Assembly: GCA_964017155.1 (NCBI GenBank)
Contig: OZ024861.1
Span: 14,909,389-14,973,388, forward strand
Reading direction: 5' to 3'
From: Oasisia sp. SBJ-2009
Taxonomy: Eukaryota; Annelida; Polychaeta; Sabellida; Siboglinidae
DNA: 64,000 bases
Part shown: positions 24,676 to 38,150 of the stretch, piece after piece
How positions within the stretch are numbered: the stretch's first letter is position 1
How the letters are laid out: each line of letters begins with the position of its first letter
Position numbers and translations under genes: made by a program
The notes under the pieces: model-generated
What the model was told of the DNA's origin: nothing
Databases searched by the model: none
What the model saw: the letters and a program-made list of their open reading frames with translations, nothing else

Positions 24676-26913
24676 GTGAGCGACACAGACCCTCTGAGAA
24701 TGCGACGCGCGAGTAGTGATGAACCCCACGCATGTCTAGTATATCACTTCGTAGTTGTCTGGGTAGTTTGGAACAACCCTTGGTTTCTCGTATGGCTCTT
24801 CGCCATCGCTGTTATGTCTAGCCGTTGGCGTTACCTGTTTGTCGGCACAGCGCTCATGACACGGCCAAAGAGCTGGCCTGTTGGCACTGATCACTGTAGC
24901 ATATGCTATTGTTTCCAAGGCAATGTAACAACATATGCATTCGAACTCCGTCACTACCTAGATACAAATCTGCGTGCCGAGATATGTGTGACTGCAATAA
25001 ATATGGGTCTCAAAACATCGAATGATCTCTACACTTGTCTTTGAAGGAAGACATGTCAAATGCGTACCCTTGAGTTACACTATTGCAAAGAAAGAGGCAC
25101 TTGTGTAGGTAGCCTTGGCATGCTGATTCGTAAGTATGCTGTTTCCAGTCGAGATGAATGCGTTGTGCTTGGTGTCATGACGGTCAAAGAATCATCTACT
25201 CACCTGTACTGGGTGGGTGTATGTGTACAAACGATAATGTGTGTGGCATTCGCCGCGCGAATGGTGCTTATGCATATCAGTTTTAATATACTTTCCGCGG
25301 TGCGATCCCGGTCTCTTACACAAGTTTCGTTTCATGTGCATTATTTTGCATCATATTTTGACATTGCGTATCTTGAAATACATCGTATAGCGTGAACAAT
25401 AGCTCGATCAATCGTCTGAGTAAAACGTTTCGATTGTGAGAACTGCAACATCAAAACTAATGTCCACTCGCACTAGCTGTGATATATGTATCGATGTCAT
25501 GCTATCATTGATTTGATTCTCCCAGTGACCGGCCTACATTATCATCTACCTCAACATGTTATATAAAAAAAATAACTTGATAAAAACAACGATTCACCCA
25601 CTGTCGAATGACTGTTCCGCGTCGCCAATCTTCACATCATCGGGCCTGGTCGGTCAGTAATGCTGCCAGAAGTATTCGGCCACGTGTCGCTTTATCTTCA
25701 CCGGGCGCAGACACCTGAGAAAAAACATTAAAACAGCGTTACAATGTGCACGGTGTCTAACAAAATTGAAAACAGCAGGCTCAATGCTTACATATGTCCA
25801 CATTCCTTCACCCCACTGGCGTCAAAGACGCAAATCCCACCGCGATGCGGTCGAGATTACACTAAAGAAACGCATCTGTCGCCAGCATTCGGCTGCGCGG
25901 CAAAGTAATGGCGGCAAACCGGAAGACGCGCCACAACAATACCGTGACGTCACGACATTACGGCAGACGTGCCATTTTCGTTCCCGGCGACGTCAAATTT
26001 CAAGATGGCGACGCCTTTGATCTAAGCAAACTGGGGGGAGGCGCTTTCTTCCACGTTTACTTCGTTCTTTCAATGTTTTACTTGCGCTACCTTATTTCGC
26101 AATAAGGTACACACATAGGACTACAGTTGTATTATGGTACGACGGCCTGTGCGACATTCGGGTACTTTTTATGCACGATGCAAGTCAATGTGCGTGGCGT
26201 ATAACACCGATTAGATTCAACAATGCCAGACTCTCTCCATTGATTTTTAGACCAAATATATCAGGCCTGCTGCGTCCGCGCGTATTAAAACCACTGCACT
26301 ACCCTACCCGCGCCTCTTGTAATGAAGTTTCAAACCTAGGAGCAATTGAGGTTGGCTTGCATTCTGCGCAAGTGCCTAATTATTGTCGGAAATGGAATAG
26401 AATATTCATATTCGTGTTCTCATTCACAGTACACTGTATATGGTGCATACCACTCTTCGATGAGTTGTCTCAAAGTCTCAAGCAGCTTTCCACCTTTGCC
26501 TAGGCAAATAGACCTTTGGACAGTATCTAATTTCACATTCGTACTGCTGAGCTTCAAACTACTACACTCAACGACAGAAGTTCCCTTCACTGTGTTGGCA
26601 ATCTACTCTCTGCGATCTGGAACTCCAAAACGTCTTAACGGCGACGCCACGAGGGCTGTATGCAGGCTGCGCATAGATGTAACTGAAGCATTATATGCCA
26701 TTCCATGCGATAAAAGACATTCGTTCGCATACAGTCTAGATTTACTATGTAGTGTAATACGCTATGTAGGACGTACAATGTGTGTAGCTAGCTCAACATC
26801 AATGATTATATGATGCGACCATTGCCTGTTAGTTGCTTTGTGGTTTCGTTTTCATATTGAACTGGCGACATGTCTGCTCTTTGGTTTCAGGTCTTCCTAT
26901 TTGAGACCGACGT
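24676..26913 (+). repeat. U12, A-to-B recombinant unit, 2,238 bp
   Basis: A markers persist to AAACGCATC (about 25868). From the G6 tract (about 26032) all markers are B. The switch is a little further right than in U6 and U9. Private changes include CCTCTGAGAATGCG near 24690 and CTGTACTGG near 25205. CRE core at 25945. Confidence 0.95.
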
Positions 26914-29158
26914 GTGAGCGACACAGACCGTCTGAGAATGAGACGCGCAAGTAGTCATGAACCCCACGCATGTCTAGTATATCACTTCGTAGTTGTCTGG
27001 GTAGTTTGGAACAACCCTTGGTTTCTCGTATGGCTCTTCGCCATCGCTGTTATGTCTAGCCTTTGGCGTTACCTGTTTGTCGGCACAGCGCTCATGACAC
27101 GGCCAAAGAGCTGGCCTGTTGGCACTGATCACTGTAGCATATGCTATTGTTTCCAAGGCAATGTAACAACATATGCATTCGAACTCCGTCACTACCTATA
27201 TACAAATCTGCGTGCCGAGATATGTGTGACTGCAATAAATATGGGTCTCAAAACATCGAATGATCTCTACACTTGTCTTTGAAGGAAGACATGTCAAATG
27301 CGTACCCTTGAGTTACACTATTGCAAAGAAAGAGGCACTTGTGTAGGTTGCCTTGGCATGCTGATTCCTAAGTATGATGTTTCCAGTCGAGATGAATGCG
27401 TTGTGCTTGGTGTCATGACGGTCAAAGAATCATCTACTCACCTGTATTGAGTGGGTGTATGTTTACAAGCGATAATGTGTGGGGCATTCGCCGCGCGAAT
27501 GGTGCTTATGCATATCAGTTTTAATATACTTTCCGCGGTGCGATCCCGGCCTCTTACACAAGTTTCGTTTCATGTGCATTATTTTGCATCATATTTTGAC
27601 ATTGCGTATCTTGAAATACATCATATAGCGTGAACAATAGCTCGATCAATCGTCTGAGTAAAACGTTTCGATTGTGAGAACTGCAACATCAAAACTAATG
27701 TCCACTCGCACTAGCTGTGATATATGTATCGATGTCATGCTATCGTTGATTTGATTCTCCCAGTGATCGGCCTACATTATCATCTACCTCAACATGTTAT
27801 ATAAAAACATAACTTGATAAAAACAACGCTTCACCCACTGTCGAATGACTGTTCCGCGTCGCCAATCTTCACATCATCGGGCCTGGTCGGTCAGTAATGC
27901 TGCCAGAAGTATTCGGCCACGTGTCGCTGTATCTTCACCGGGCGCAGACACCTGAGAAAAAAACAATAAAACAGCGTTACAATGTGCACGGTGTCTAACA
28001 AAATTGAAAACAGCAGGCTCAATGCTTTCATATGTCCACATTCCTTCACCCCACTGGCGTCAAAGACGAAAATCCCACCGCGATGCGGTCGAGATTACAC
28101 TAAAGAAACTGGCATCTGTCGCCAGCATTCGGCTGCGCGGCAAAGTAATGGCGGCAAACCGGAAGACGCGCCACAACAATACCGTGACGTCACGACATTA
28201 CGGCAGACGTGCCATTTTCGTTCCCGGCGACGTCAAATTTCAAGATGGCGACGCCTTTGATCTAAGCAAACTGGGGGGGGGGGAGGCGCTTTCTTCCACG
28301 TTTACTTCGTTCTTTCAATGTTTTACTTGCGCTAGCTTATTTCGCAATAAGGTACACACATAGGACTACAGTTGTATTATGGTACGACGGCCTGTGCGAC
28401 ATTCGGGTACTTTTTATGCAGGATGCAAATCAATGTGCGTGGCGTATAACACCGATTAGATTCAACAATGACAGACTCTCTCCATTGATTTTTAGACCAA
28501 ATATATCAGGCCTGCTGCGTCCGCGCGTATTAAAACCACTGCACTACCCTACCCGCGCCTCTTGTAATGAAGTTTCAAACCTAGGAGCAATTGAGGTTGG
28601 CTTGCATTCTGCGCAAGTGCCTAATTCTTGTCGGAAATGGAACAGAATATTCATATTCGTGTTCTCATTCACAGTACACTGTATATGGTGCATACCACTC
28701 TTCGATGAGTTGTCTCAAAGTCTCAAGCAGCTTTCCACCTATGCCTAGGCAAATAGACGTTTGGACAGTATCTTATTTCACATTCGTACTGCTGAGCTTC
28801 AAACTACTACACTCAACGACAGAAGTTCCCTTCACTGTGTTGGCAATCTACTCTCTGCGATCTGGAACTCTAAAACGTCTTAACGGCGACGCCACGAGGG
28901 CTGTATGCAGGCTGCGCATAGATGTATCTGAAGCATTATATGCCATTCCATGCGATAAAAGACGTTCGTTCGCATACAGTCTAGATTTACTCTGTAGTGT
29001 AATACGCTTTGTAGGACGTACAATGTGTGTAGCTAGCTCAACATCAATGATTATATGATGCGACCATTGCCTGTTAGTTGCTTTGTGGTTTCGTTTTCAT
29101 ATTGAACTGGCGACATGTCTGCTCTTTGGTTTCAGGTCTTCCTATTTGAGACCGACGT
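26914..29158 (+). repeat. U13, family B unit, 2,245 bp
   Basis: Most similar to U7 and U10 (same broken A run, same GTTTACAAGC variant near 27460) but more diverged from them than they are from each other. G11 tract near 28273; CRE core at 28185. Private AGTCATGAAC near 26953. Confidence 0.96.
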
Positions 29159-31405
29159 GTGAGCGACACAGACCGTCTGAGAATGAGACGCGCGAGTAGT
29201 GATGAACCCCACGCATGTCTAGTATATCACTTCGTAGTTGTCTGGGTAGTTTGGAACAACCCTTGGTTTCTCGTATGGCTCTTCGCCATCGCTGTTATGT
29301 CTAGCCGTTGGCGTTACCTGTTTGTCGGCACAGCGCTCATGACACGGCCAAAGAGCTGGCCTGTTGGCACTGATCACTGTAGCATATGCTATTGTTTCCA
29401 AGGCAATGTAACAACATATGCATTCGAACTCCGTCACTACCTAGATACAAATCTGCGTGCCGAGATATGTGTGACTGCAATAAATATGGGTCTCAAAACA
29501 TCGAATGATCTCTACACTTGTATTTGAAGGAAGACATGTCAAATGCGTACCCTTGAGTTACACTATTGCAAAGAAAGAGGCACTTGTGTAGGTTGCCTTG
29601 GCATGCTGATTCCTAAGTATGCTGTTTCCAGTCGAGATGAATGCGTTGTGCTTGGTGTCATGACGGTCAAAGAATCATCTACTCACCTGTATTGAGTGGG
29701 TGTATGTGTACAAGCGATAATGTGTGTGGCATTCGCCGCGCGAATGGTGCTTATGCATATCAGTTTTAATATACTTTCCGCGGTGCGATCCCGGCCTCTT
29801 ACACAAGTTTCGTTTCATGTGCATTATTTTGCATCATATTTTGACATTGCGTATCTTGAAATACATCATATAGCGTGAACAATAGCTCGATCAATCGTCT
29901 GAGTAAAACGTTTCGATTGTGAGAACTGCAACATCAACACTAATGTCCACTCGCACTAGCTGTGATATATGTATCGATGTCATGCTATCGTTGATTTGAT
30001 TCTCCCAGTGATCGGCCTACATTATCATCTACCTCAACATGTTATATAAAAAAAATAACTTGATAAAAACAACGCTTCACCCACTGTCGAATGACTGTTC
30101 CGCGTCGCCAATCTTCACATCATCGAGCCTGGTCGGTCAGTAATGCTGCCAGAAGTATTCGGCCACGTGTCGCTGTATCTTCACCGGGCGCAGACACCTG
30201 AGAAAAACAACAATAAAACAGCGTTACAATGTGCACGGTGTCTAACAAAATTGAAAACAGCAGGCTCAATGCTTTCATATGTCCACATTCCTTCACCCCA
30301 CTGGCGTCAAAGACGCAAATCCCACCGCGATGCGGTCGAGATTACACTAAAGAAACTGGCATCTGTCGCCAGCATTCGGCTGCGCGGGAAAGTAATGGCG
30401 GCAAACCGGAAGACGCGCCACAACAATACCGTGACGTCACGACATTACGGCAGACGTGCCATTTTCGTTCCCGGCGACGTCAAATTTCAAGATGGCGACG
30501 CCTTTGATCTAAGCAAACTGGGGGGGGGGGAGGCGCTTTCTTCCACGTTCACTTCGTTCTTTCAATGTTTTACTTGCGCTAGCTTATTTCGCAATAAGGT
30601 ACACACATAGGACTACAGTTGTATTATGGTACGACGGCCTGTGCGACATTCGGGTACTTTTTATGCAGGATGCAAATCAATGTGCGTGGCGTATAACACC
30701 GATTAGATTCAACAATGACAGACTCTCTCCATTGATTTTTAGACCAAATATATCAGGCCTGCTGCGTCCGCGCGTATTAAAACCACTGCACTACCCTACC
30801 CGCGCCTCTTGTAATGAAGTTTCAAACCTAGGAGCAATTGAGGTTGGCTTGCATTCTGCGCAAGTGCCTAATTCTTGTCGGAAATGGAACAGAATATTCA
30901 TATTCGTGTTCTCATTCACAGTACACTGTATATGGTGCATACCACTCTTCGATGAGTTGTCTCAAAGTCTCAAGCAGCTTTCCACCTATGCCTAGGCAAA
31001 TAGACGTTTGGACAGTATCTTATTTCACATTCGTACTGCTGAGCTTCAAACTACTACACTCAACGACAGAAGTTCCCTTCACTGTGTTGGCAATCTACTC
31101 TCTGCGATCTGGAACTCTAAAACGTCTTAACGGCGACGCCACGAGGGCTGTATGCAGGCTGCGCATAGATGTATCTGAAGCATTATATGCCATTCCATGC
31201 GATAAAAGACGTTCGTTCGCATACAGTCTAGATTTACTCTGTAGTGTAATACGCTTTGTAGGACGTACAATGTGTGTAGCTAGCTCAACATCAATGATTA
31301 TATGATGCGACCATTGCCTGTTAGTTGCTTTGTGGTTTCGTTTTCATATTGAACTGGCGACATGTCTGCTCTTTGGTTTCAGGTCTTCCTATTTGAGACC
31401 GACGT
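29159..31405 (+). repeat. U14, family B unit, first of four near-identical monomers
   Basis: Period 2,247 bp with a G11 tract. Variants shared across U14-U17 include TGTATTTGAAGG (about 29519), ATCAACACTAATG, CATCGAGCC, AAAAACAACAATAAAAC, CGCGGGAAAG and TTCACTTCG. CRE core at 30432. Confidence 0.97.
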
Positions 31406-33653
31406 GTGAGCGACACAGACCGTCTGAGAATGAGACGCGCGAGTAGTGATGAACCCCACGCATGTCTAGTATATCACTTCGTAGTTGTCTGGGTAGTTTG
31501 GAACAACCCTTGGTTTCTCGTATGGCTCTTCGCCATCGCTGTTATGTCTAGCCGTTGGCGTTACCTGTTTGTCGGCACAGCGCTCATGACACGGCCAAAG
31601 AGCTGGCCTGTTGGCACTGATCACTGTAGCATATGCTATTGTTTCCAAGGCAATGTAACAACATATGCATTCGAACTCCGTCACTACCTAGATACAAATC
31701 TGCGTGCCGAGATATGTGTGACTGCAATAAATATGGGTCTCAAAACATCGAATGATCTCTACACTTGTATTTGAAGGAAGACATGTCAAATGCGTACCCT
31801 TGAGTTACACTATTGCAAAGAAAGAGGCACTTGTGTAGGTTGCCTTGGCATGCTGATTCCTAAGTATGCTGTTTCCAGTCGAGATGAATGCGTTGTGCTT
31901 GGTGTCATGACGGTCAAAGAATCATCTACTCACCTGTATTGAGTGGGTGTATGTGTACAAGCGATAATGTGTGTGGCATTCGCCGCGCGAATGGTGCTTA
32001 TGCATATCAGTTTTAATATACTTTCCGCGGTGCGATCCCGGCCTCTTACACAAGTTTCGTTTCATGTGCATTATTTTGCATCATATTTTGACATTGCGTA
32101 TCTTGAAATACATCATATAGCGTGAACAATAGCTCGATCAATCGTCTGAGTAAAACGTTTCGATTGTGAGAACTGCAACATCAACACTAATGTCCACTCG
32201 CACTAGCTGTGATATATGTATCGATGTCATGCTATCGTTGATTTGATTCTCCCAGTGATCGGCCTACATTATCATCTACCTCAACATGTTATATAAAAAA
32301 AATAACTTGATAAAAACAACGCTTCACCCACTGTCGAATGACTGTTCCGCGTCGCCAATCTTCACATCATCGAGCCTGGTCGGTCAGTAATGCTGCCAGA
32401 AGTATTCGGCCACGTGTCGCTGTATCTTCACCGGGCGCAGACACCTGAGAAAAACAACAATAAAACAGCGTTACAATGTGCACGGTGTCTAACAAAATTG
32501 AAAACAGCAGGCTCAATGCTTTCATATGTCCACATTCCTTCACCCCACTGGCGTCAAAGACGCAAATCCCACCGCGATGCGGTCGAGATTACACTAAAGA
32601 AACTGGCATCTGTCGCCAGCATTCGGCTGCGCGGGAAAGTAATGGCGGCAAACCGGAAGACGCGCCACAACAATACCGTGACGTCACGACATTACGGCAG
32701 ACGTGCCATTTTCGTTCCCGGCGACGTCAAATTTCAAGATGGCGACGCCTTTGATCTAAGCAAACTGGGGGGGGGGGGAGGCGCTTTCTTCCACGTTCAC
32801 TTCGTTCTTTCAATGTTTTACTTGCGCTAGCTTATTTCGCAATAAGGTACACACATAGGACTACAGTTGTATTATGGTACGACGGCCTGTGCGACATTCG
32901 GGTACTTTTTATGCAGGATGCAAATCAATGTGCGTGGCGTATAACACCGATTAGATTCAACAATGACAGACTCTCTCCATTGATTTTTAGACCAAATATA
33001 TCAGGCCTGCTGCGTCCGCGCGTATTAAAACCACTGCACTACCCTACCCGCGCCTCTTGTAATGAAGTTTCAAACCTAGGAGCAATTGAGGTTGGCTTGC
33101 ATTCTGCGCAAGTGCCTAATTCTTGTCGGAAATGGAACAGAATATTCATATTCGTGTTCTCATTCACAGTACACTGTATATGGTGCATACCACTCTTCGA
33201 TGAGTTGTCTCAAAGTCTCAAGCAGCTTTCCACCTATGCCTAGGCAAATAGACGTTTGGACAGTATCTTATTTCACATTCGTACTGCTGAGCTTCAAACT
33301 ACTACACTCAACGACAGAAGTTCCCTTCACTGTGTTGGCAATCTACTCTCTGCGATCTGGAACTCTAAAACGTCTTAACGGCGACGCCACGAGGGCTGTA
33401 TGCAGGCTGCGCATAGATGTATCTGAAGCATTATATGCCATTCCATGCGATAAAAGACGTTCGTTCGCATACAGTCTAGATTTACTCTGTAGTGTAATAC
33501 GCTTTGTAGGACGTACAATGTGTGTAGCTAGCTCAACATCAATGATTATATGATGCGACCATTGCCTGTTAGTTGCTTTGTGGTTTCGTTTTCATATTGA
33601 ACTGGCGACATGTCTGCTCTTTGGTTTCAGGTCTTCCTATTTGAGACCGACGT
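31406..33653 (+). repeat. U15, family B unit, near-identical monomer
   Basis: Period 2,248 bp. The only difference I noticed from U14 is one extra G in the G tract (G12). CRE core at 32679. Confidence 0.97.
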
Positions 33654-35903
33654 GTGAGCGACACAGACCGTCTGAGAATGAGACGCGCGAGTAGTGATGA
33701 ACCCCACGCATGTCTAGTATATCACTTCGTAGTTGTCTGGGTAGTTTGGAACAACCCTTGGTTTCTCGTATGGCTCTTCGCCATCGCTGTTATGTCTAGC
33801 CGTTGGCGTTACCTGTTTGTCGGCACAGCGCTCATGACACGGCCAAAGAGCTGGCCTGTTGGCACTGATCACTGTAGCATATGCTATTGTTTCCAAGGCA
33901 ATGTAACAACATATGCATTCGAACTCCGTCACTACCTAGATACAAATCTGCGTGCCGAGATATGTGTGACTGCAATAAATATGGGTCTCAAAACATCGAA
34001 TGATCTCTACACTTGTATTTGAAGGAAGACATGTCAAATGCGTACCCTTGAGTTACACTATTGCAAAGAAAGAGGCACTTGTGTAGGTTGCCTTGGCATG
34101 CTGATTCCTAAGTATGCTGTTTCCAGTCGAGATGAATGCGTTGTGCTTGGTGTCATGACGGTCAAAGAATCATCTACTCACCTGTATTGAGTGGGTGTAT
34201 GTGTACAAGCGATAATGTGTGTGGCATTCGCCGCGCGAATGGTGCTTATGCATATCAGTTTTAATATACTTTCCGCGGTGCGATCCCGGCCTCTTACACA
34301 AGTTTCGTTTCATGTGCATTATTTTGCATCATATTTTGACATTGCGTATCTTGAAATACATCATATAGCGTGAACAATAGCTCGATCAATCGTCTGAGTA
34401 AAACGTTTCGATTGTGAGAACTGCAACATCAACACTAATGTCCACTCGCACTAGCTGTGATATATGTATCGATGTCATGCTATCGTTGATTTGATTCTCC
34501 CAGTGATCGGCCTACATTATCATCTACCTCAACATGTTATATAAAAAAAATAACTTGATAAAAACAACGCTTCACCCACTGTCGAATGACTGTTCCGCGT
34601 CGCCAATCTTCACATCATCGAGCCTGGTCGGTCAGTAATGCTGCCAGAAGTATTCGGCCACGTGTCGCTGTATCTTCACCGGGCGCAGACACCTGAGAAA
34701 AACAACAATAAAACAGCGTTACAATGTGCACGGTGTCTAACAAAATTGAAAACAGCAGGCTCAATGCTTTCATATGTCCACATTCCTTCACCCCACTGGC
34801 GTCAAAGACGCAAATCCCACCGCGATGCGGTCGAGATTACACTAAAGAAACTGGCATCTGTCGCCAGCATTCGGCTGCGCGGGAAAGTAATGGCGGCAAA
34901 CCGGAAGACGCGCCACAACAATACCGTGACGTCACGACATTACGGCAGACGTGCCATTTTCGTTCCCGGCGACGTCAAATTTCAAGATGGCGACGCCTTT
35001 GATCTAAGCAAACTGAGGGGGGGGGGGGAGGCGCTTTCTTCCACGTTCACTTCGTTCTTTCAATGTTTTACTTGCGCTAGCTTATTTCGCAATAAGGTAC
35101 ACACATAGGACTACAGTTGTATTATGGTACGACGGCCTGTGCGACATTCGGGTACTTTTTATGCAGGATGCAAATCAATGTGCGTGGCGTATAACACCGA
35201 TTAGATTCAACAATGACAGACTCTCTCCATTGATTTTTAGACCAAATATATCAGGCCTGCTGCGTCCGCGCGTATTAAAACCACTGCACTACCCTACCCG
35301 CGCCTCTTGTAATGAAGTTTCAAACCTAGGAGCAATTGAGGTTGGCTTGCATTCTGCGCAAGTGCCTAATTCTTGTCGGAAATGGAACAGAATATTCATA
35401 TTCGTGTTCTCATTCACAGTACACTGTATATGGTGCATACCACTCTTCGATGAGTTGTCTCAAAGTCTCAAGCAGCTTTCCACCTATGCCTAGGCAAATA
35501 GACGTTTGGACAGTATCTTATTTCACATTCGTACTGCTGAGCTTCAAACTACTACACTCAACGACAGAAGTTCCCTTCACTGTGTTGGCAATCTACTCTC
35601 TGCGATCTGGAACTCTAAAACGTCTTAACGGCGACGCCACGAGGGCTGTATGCAGGCTGCGCATAGATGTATCTGAAGCATTATATGCCATTCCATGCGA
35701 TAAAAGACGTTCGTTCGCATACAGTCTAGATTTACTCTGTAGTGTAATACGCTTTGTAGGACGTACAATGTGTGTAGCTAGCTCAACATCAATGATTATA
35801 TGATGCGACCATTGCCTGTTAGTTGCTTTGTGGTTTCGTTTTCATATTGAACTGGCGACATGTCTGCTCTTTGGTTTCAGGTCTTCCTATTTGAGACCGA
35901 CGT
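33654..35903 (+). repeat. U16, family B unit, near-identical monomer
   Basis: Period 2,250 bp. The G tract is GAG12 (about 34995-35008), which accounts exactly for the extra length. CRE core at 34927. Confidence 0.97.
34995..35008 (+). repeat. Poly-G tract with an A near its left end (U16)
   Basis: GAG12 in a unit otherwise identical to its neighbours, so this site changed after the U14-U17 amplification. It shows the G run to be the fastest-changing position of the unit. Confidence 0.8.
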
Positions 35904-38150
35904 GTGAGCGACACAGACCGTCTGAGAATGAGACGCGCGAGTAGTGATGAACCCCACGCATGTCTAGTATATCACTTCGTAGTTGTCTGGGTAGTTTGGA
36001 ACAACCCTTGGTTTCTCGTATGGCTCTTCGCCATCGCTGTTATGTCTAGCCGTTGGCGTTACCTGTTTGTCGGCACAGCGCTCATGACACGGCCAAAGAG
36101 CTGGCCTGTTGGCACTGATCACTGTAGCATATGCTATTGTTTCCAAGGCAATGTAACAACATATGCATTCGAACTCCGTCACTACCTAGATACAAATCTG
36201 CGTGCCGAGATATGTGTGACTGCAATAAATATGGGTCTCAAAACATCGAATGATCTCTACACTTGTATTTGAAGGAAGACATGTCAAATGCGTACCCTTG
36301 AGTTACACTATTGCAAAGAAAGAGGCACTTGTGTAGGTTGCCTTGGCATGCTGATTCCTAAGTATGCTGTTTCCAGTCGAGATGAATGCGTTGTGCTTGG
36401 TGTCATGACGGTCAAAGAATCATCTACTCACCTGTATTGAGTGGGTGTATGTGTACAAGCGATAATGTGTGTGGCATTCGCCGCGCGAATGGTGCTTATG
36501 CATATCAGTTTTAATATACTTTCCGCGGTGCGATCCCGGCCTCTTACACAAGTTTCGTTTCATGTGCATTATTTTGCATCATATTTTGACATTGCGTATC
36601 TTGAAATACATCATATAGCGTGAACAATAGCTCGATCAATCGTCTGAGTAAAACGTTTCGATTGTGAGAACTGCAACATCAACACTAATGTCCACTCGCA
36701 CTAGCTGTGATATATGTATCGATGTCATGCTATCGTTGATTTGATTCTCCCAGTGATCGGCCTACATTATCATCTACCTCAACATGTTATATAAAAAAAA
36801 TAACTTGATAAAAACAACGCTTCACCCACTGTCGAATGACTGTTCCGCGTCGCCAATCTTCACATCATCGAGCCTGGTCGGTCAGTAATGCTGCCAGAAG
36901 TATTCGGCCACGTGTCGCTGTATCTTCACCGGGCGCAGACACCTGAGAAAAACAACAATAAAACAGCGTTACAATGTGCACGGTGTCTAACAAAATTGAA
37001 AACAGCAGGCTCAATGCTTTCATATGTCCACATTCCTTCACCCCACTGGCGTCAAAGACGCAAATCCCACCGCGATGCGGTCGAGATTACACTAAAGCAA
37101 CTGGCATCTGTCGCCAGCATTCGGCTGCGCGGGAAAGTAATGGCGGCAAACCGGAAGACGCGCCACAACAATACCGTGACGTCACGACATTACGGCAGAC
37201 GTGCCATTTTCGTTCCCGGCGACGTCAAATTTCAAGATGGCGACGCCTTTGATCTAAGCAAACTGGGGGGGGGGGAGGCGCTTTCTTCCACGTTCACTTC
37301 GTTCTTTCAATGTTTTACTTGCGCTAGCTTATTTCGCAATAAGGTACACACATAGGACTACAGTTGTATTATGGTACGACGGCCTGTGCGACATTCGGGT
37401 ACTTTTTATGCAGGATGCAAATCAATGTGCGTGGCGTATAACACCGATTAGATTCAACAATGACAGACTCTCTCCATTGATTTTTAGACCAAATATATCA
37501 GGCCTGCTGCGTCCGCGCGTATTAAAACCACTGCACTACCCTACCCGCGCCTCTTGTAATGAAGTTTCAAACCTAGGAGCAATTGAGGTTGGCTTGCATT
37601 CTGCGCAAGTGCCTAATTCTTGTCGGAAATGGAACAGAATATTCATATTCGTGTTCTCATTCACAGTACACTGTATATGGTGCATACCACTCTTCGATGA
37701 GTTGTCTCAAAGTCTCAAGCAGCTTTCCACCTATGCCTAGGCAAATAGACGTTTGGACAGTATCTTATTTCACATTCGTACTGCTGAGCTTCAAACTACT
37801 ACACTCAACGACAGAAGTTCCCTTCACTGTGTTGGCAATCTACTCTCTGCGATCTGGAACTCTAAAACGTCTTAACGGCGACGCCACGAGGGCTGTATGC
37901 AGGCTGCGCATAGATGTATCTGAAGCATTATATGCCATTCCATGCGATAAAAGACGTTCGTTCGCATACAGTCTAGATTTACTCTGTAGTGTAATACGCT
38001 TTGTAGGACGTACAATGTGTGTAGCTAGCTCAACATCAATGATTATATGATGCGACCATTGCCTGTTAGTTGCTTTGTGGTTTCGTTTTCATATTGAACT
38101 GGCGACATGTCTGCTCTTTGGTTTCAGGTCTTCCTATTTGAGACCGACGT
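35904..38150 (+). repeat. U17, family B unit, near-identical monomer
   Basis: Period 2,247 bp with G11. One private A-to-C change in AAGCAACTGG near 37098. CRE core at 37177. Confidence 0.97.
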
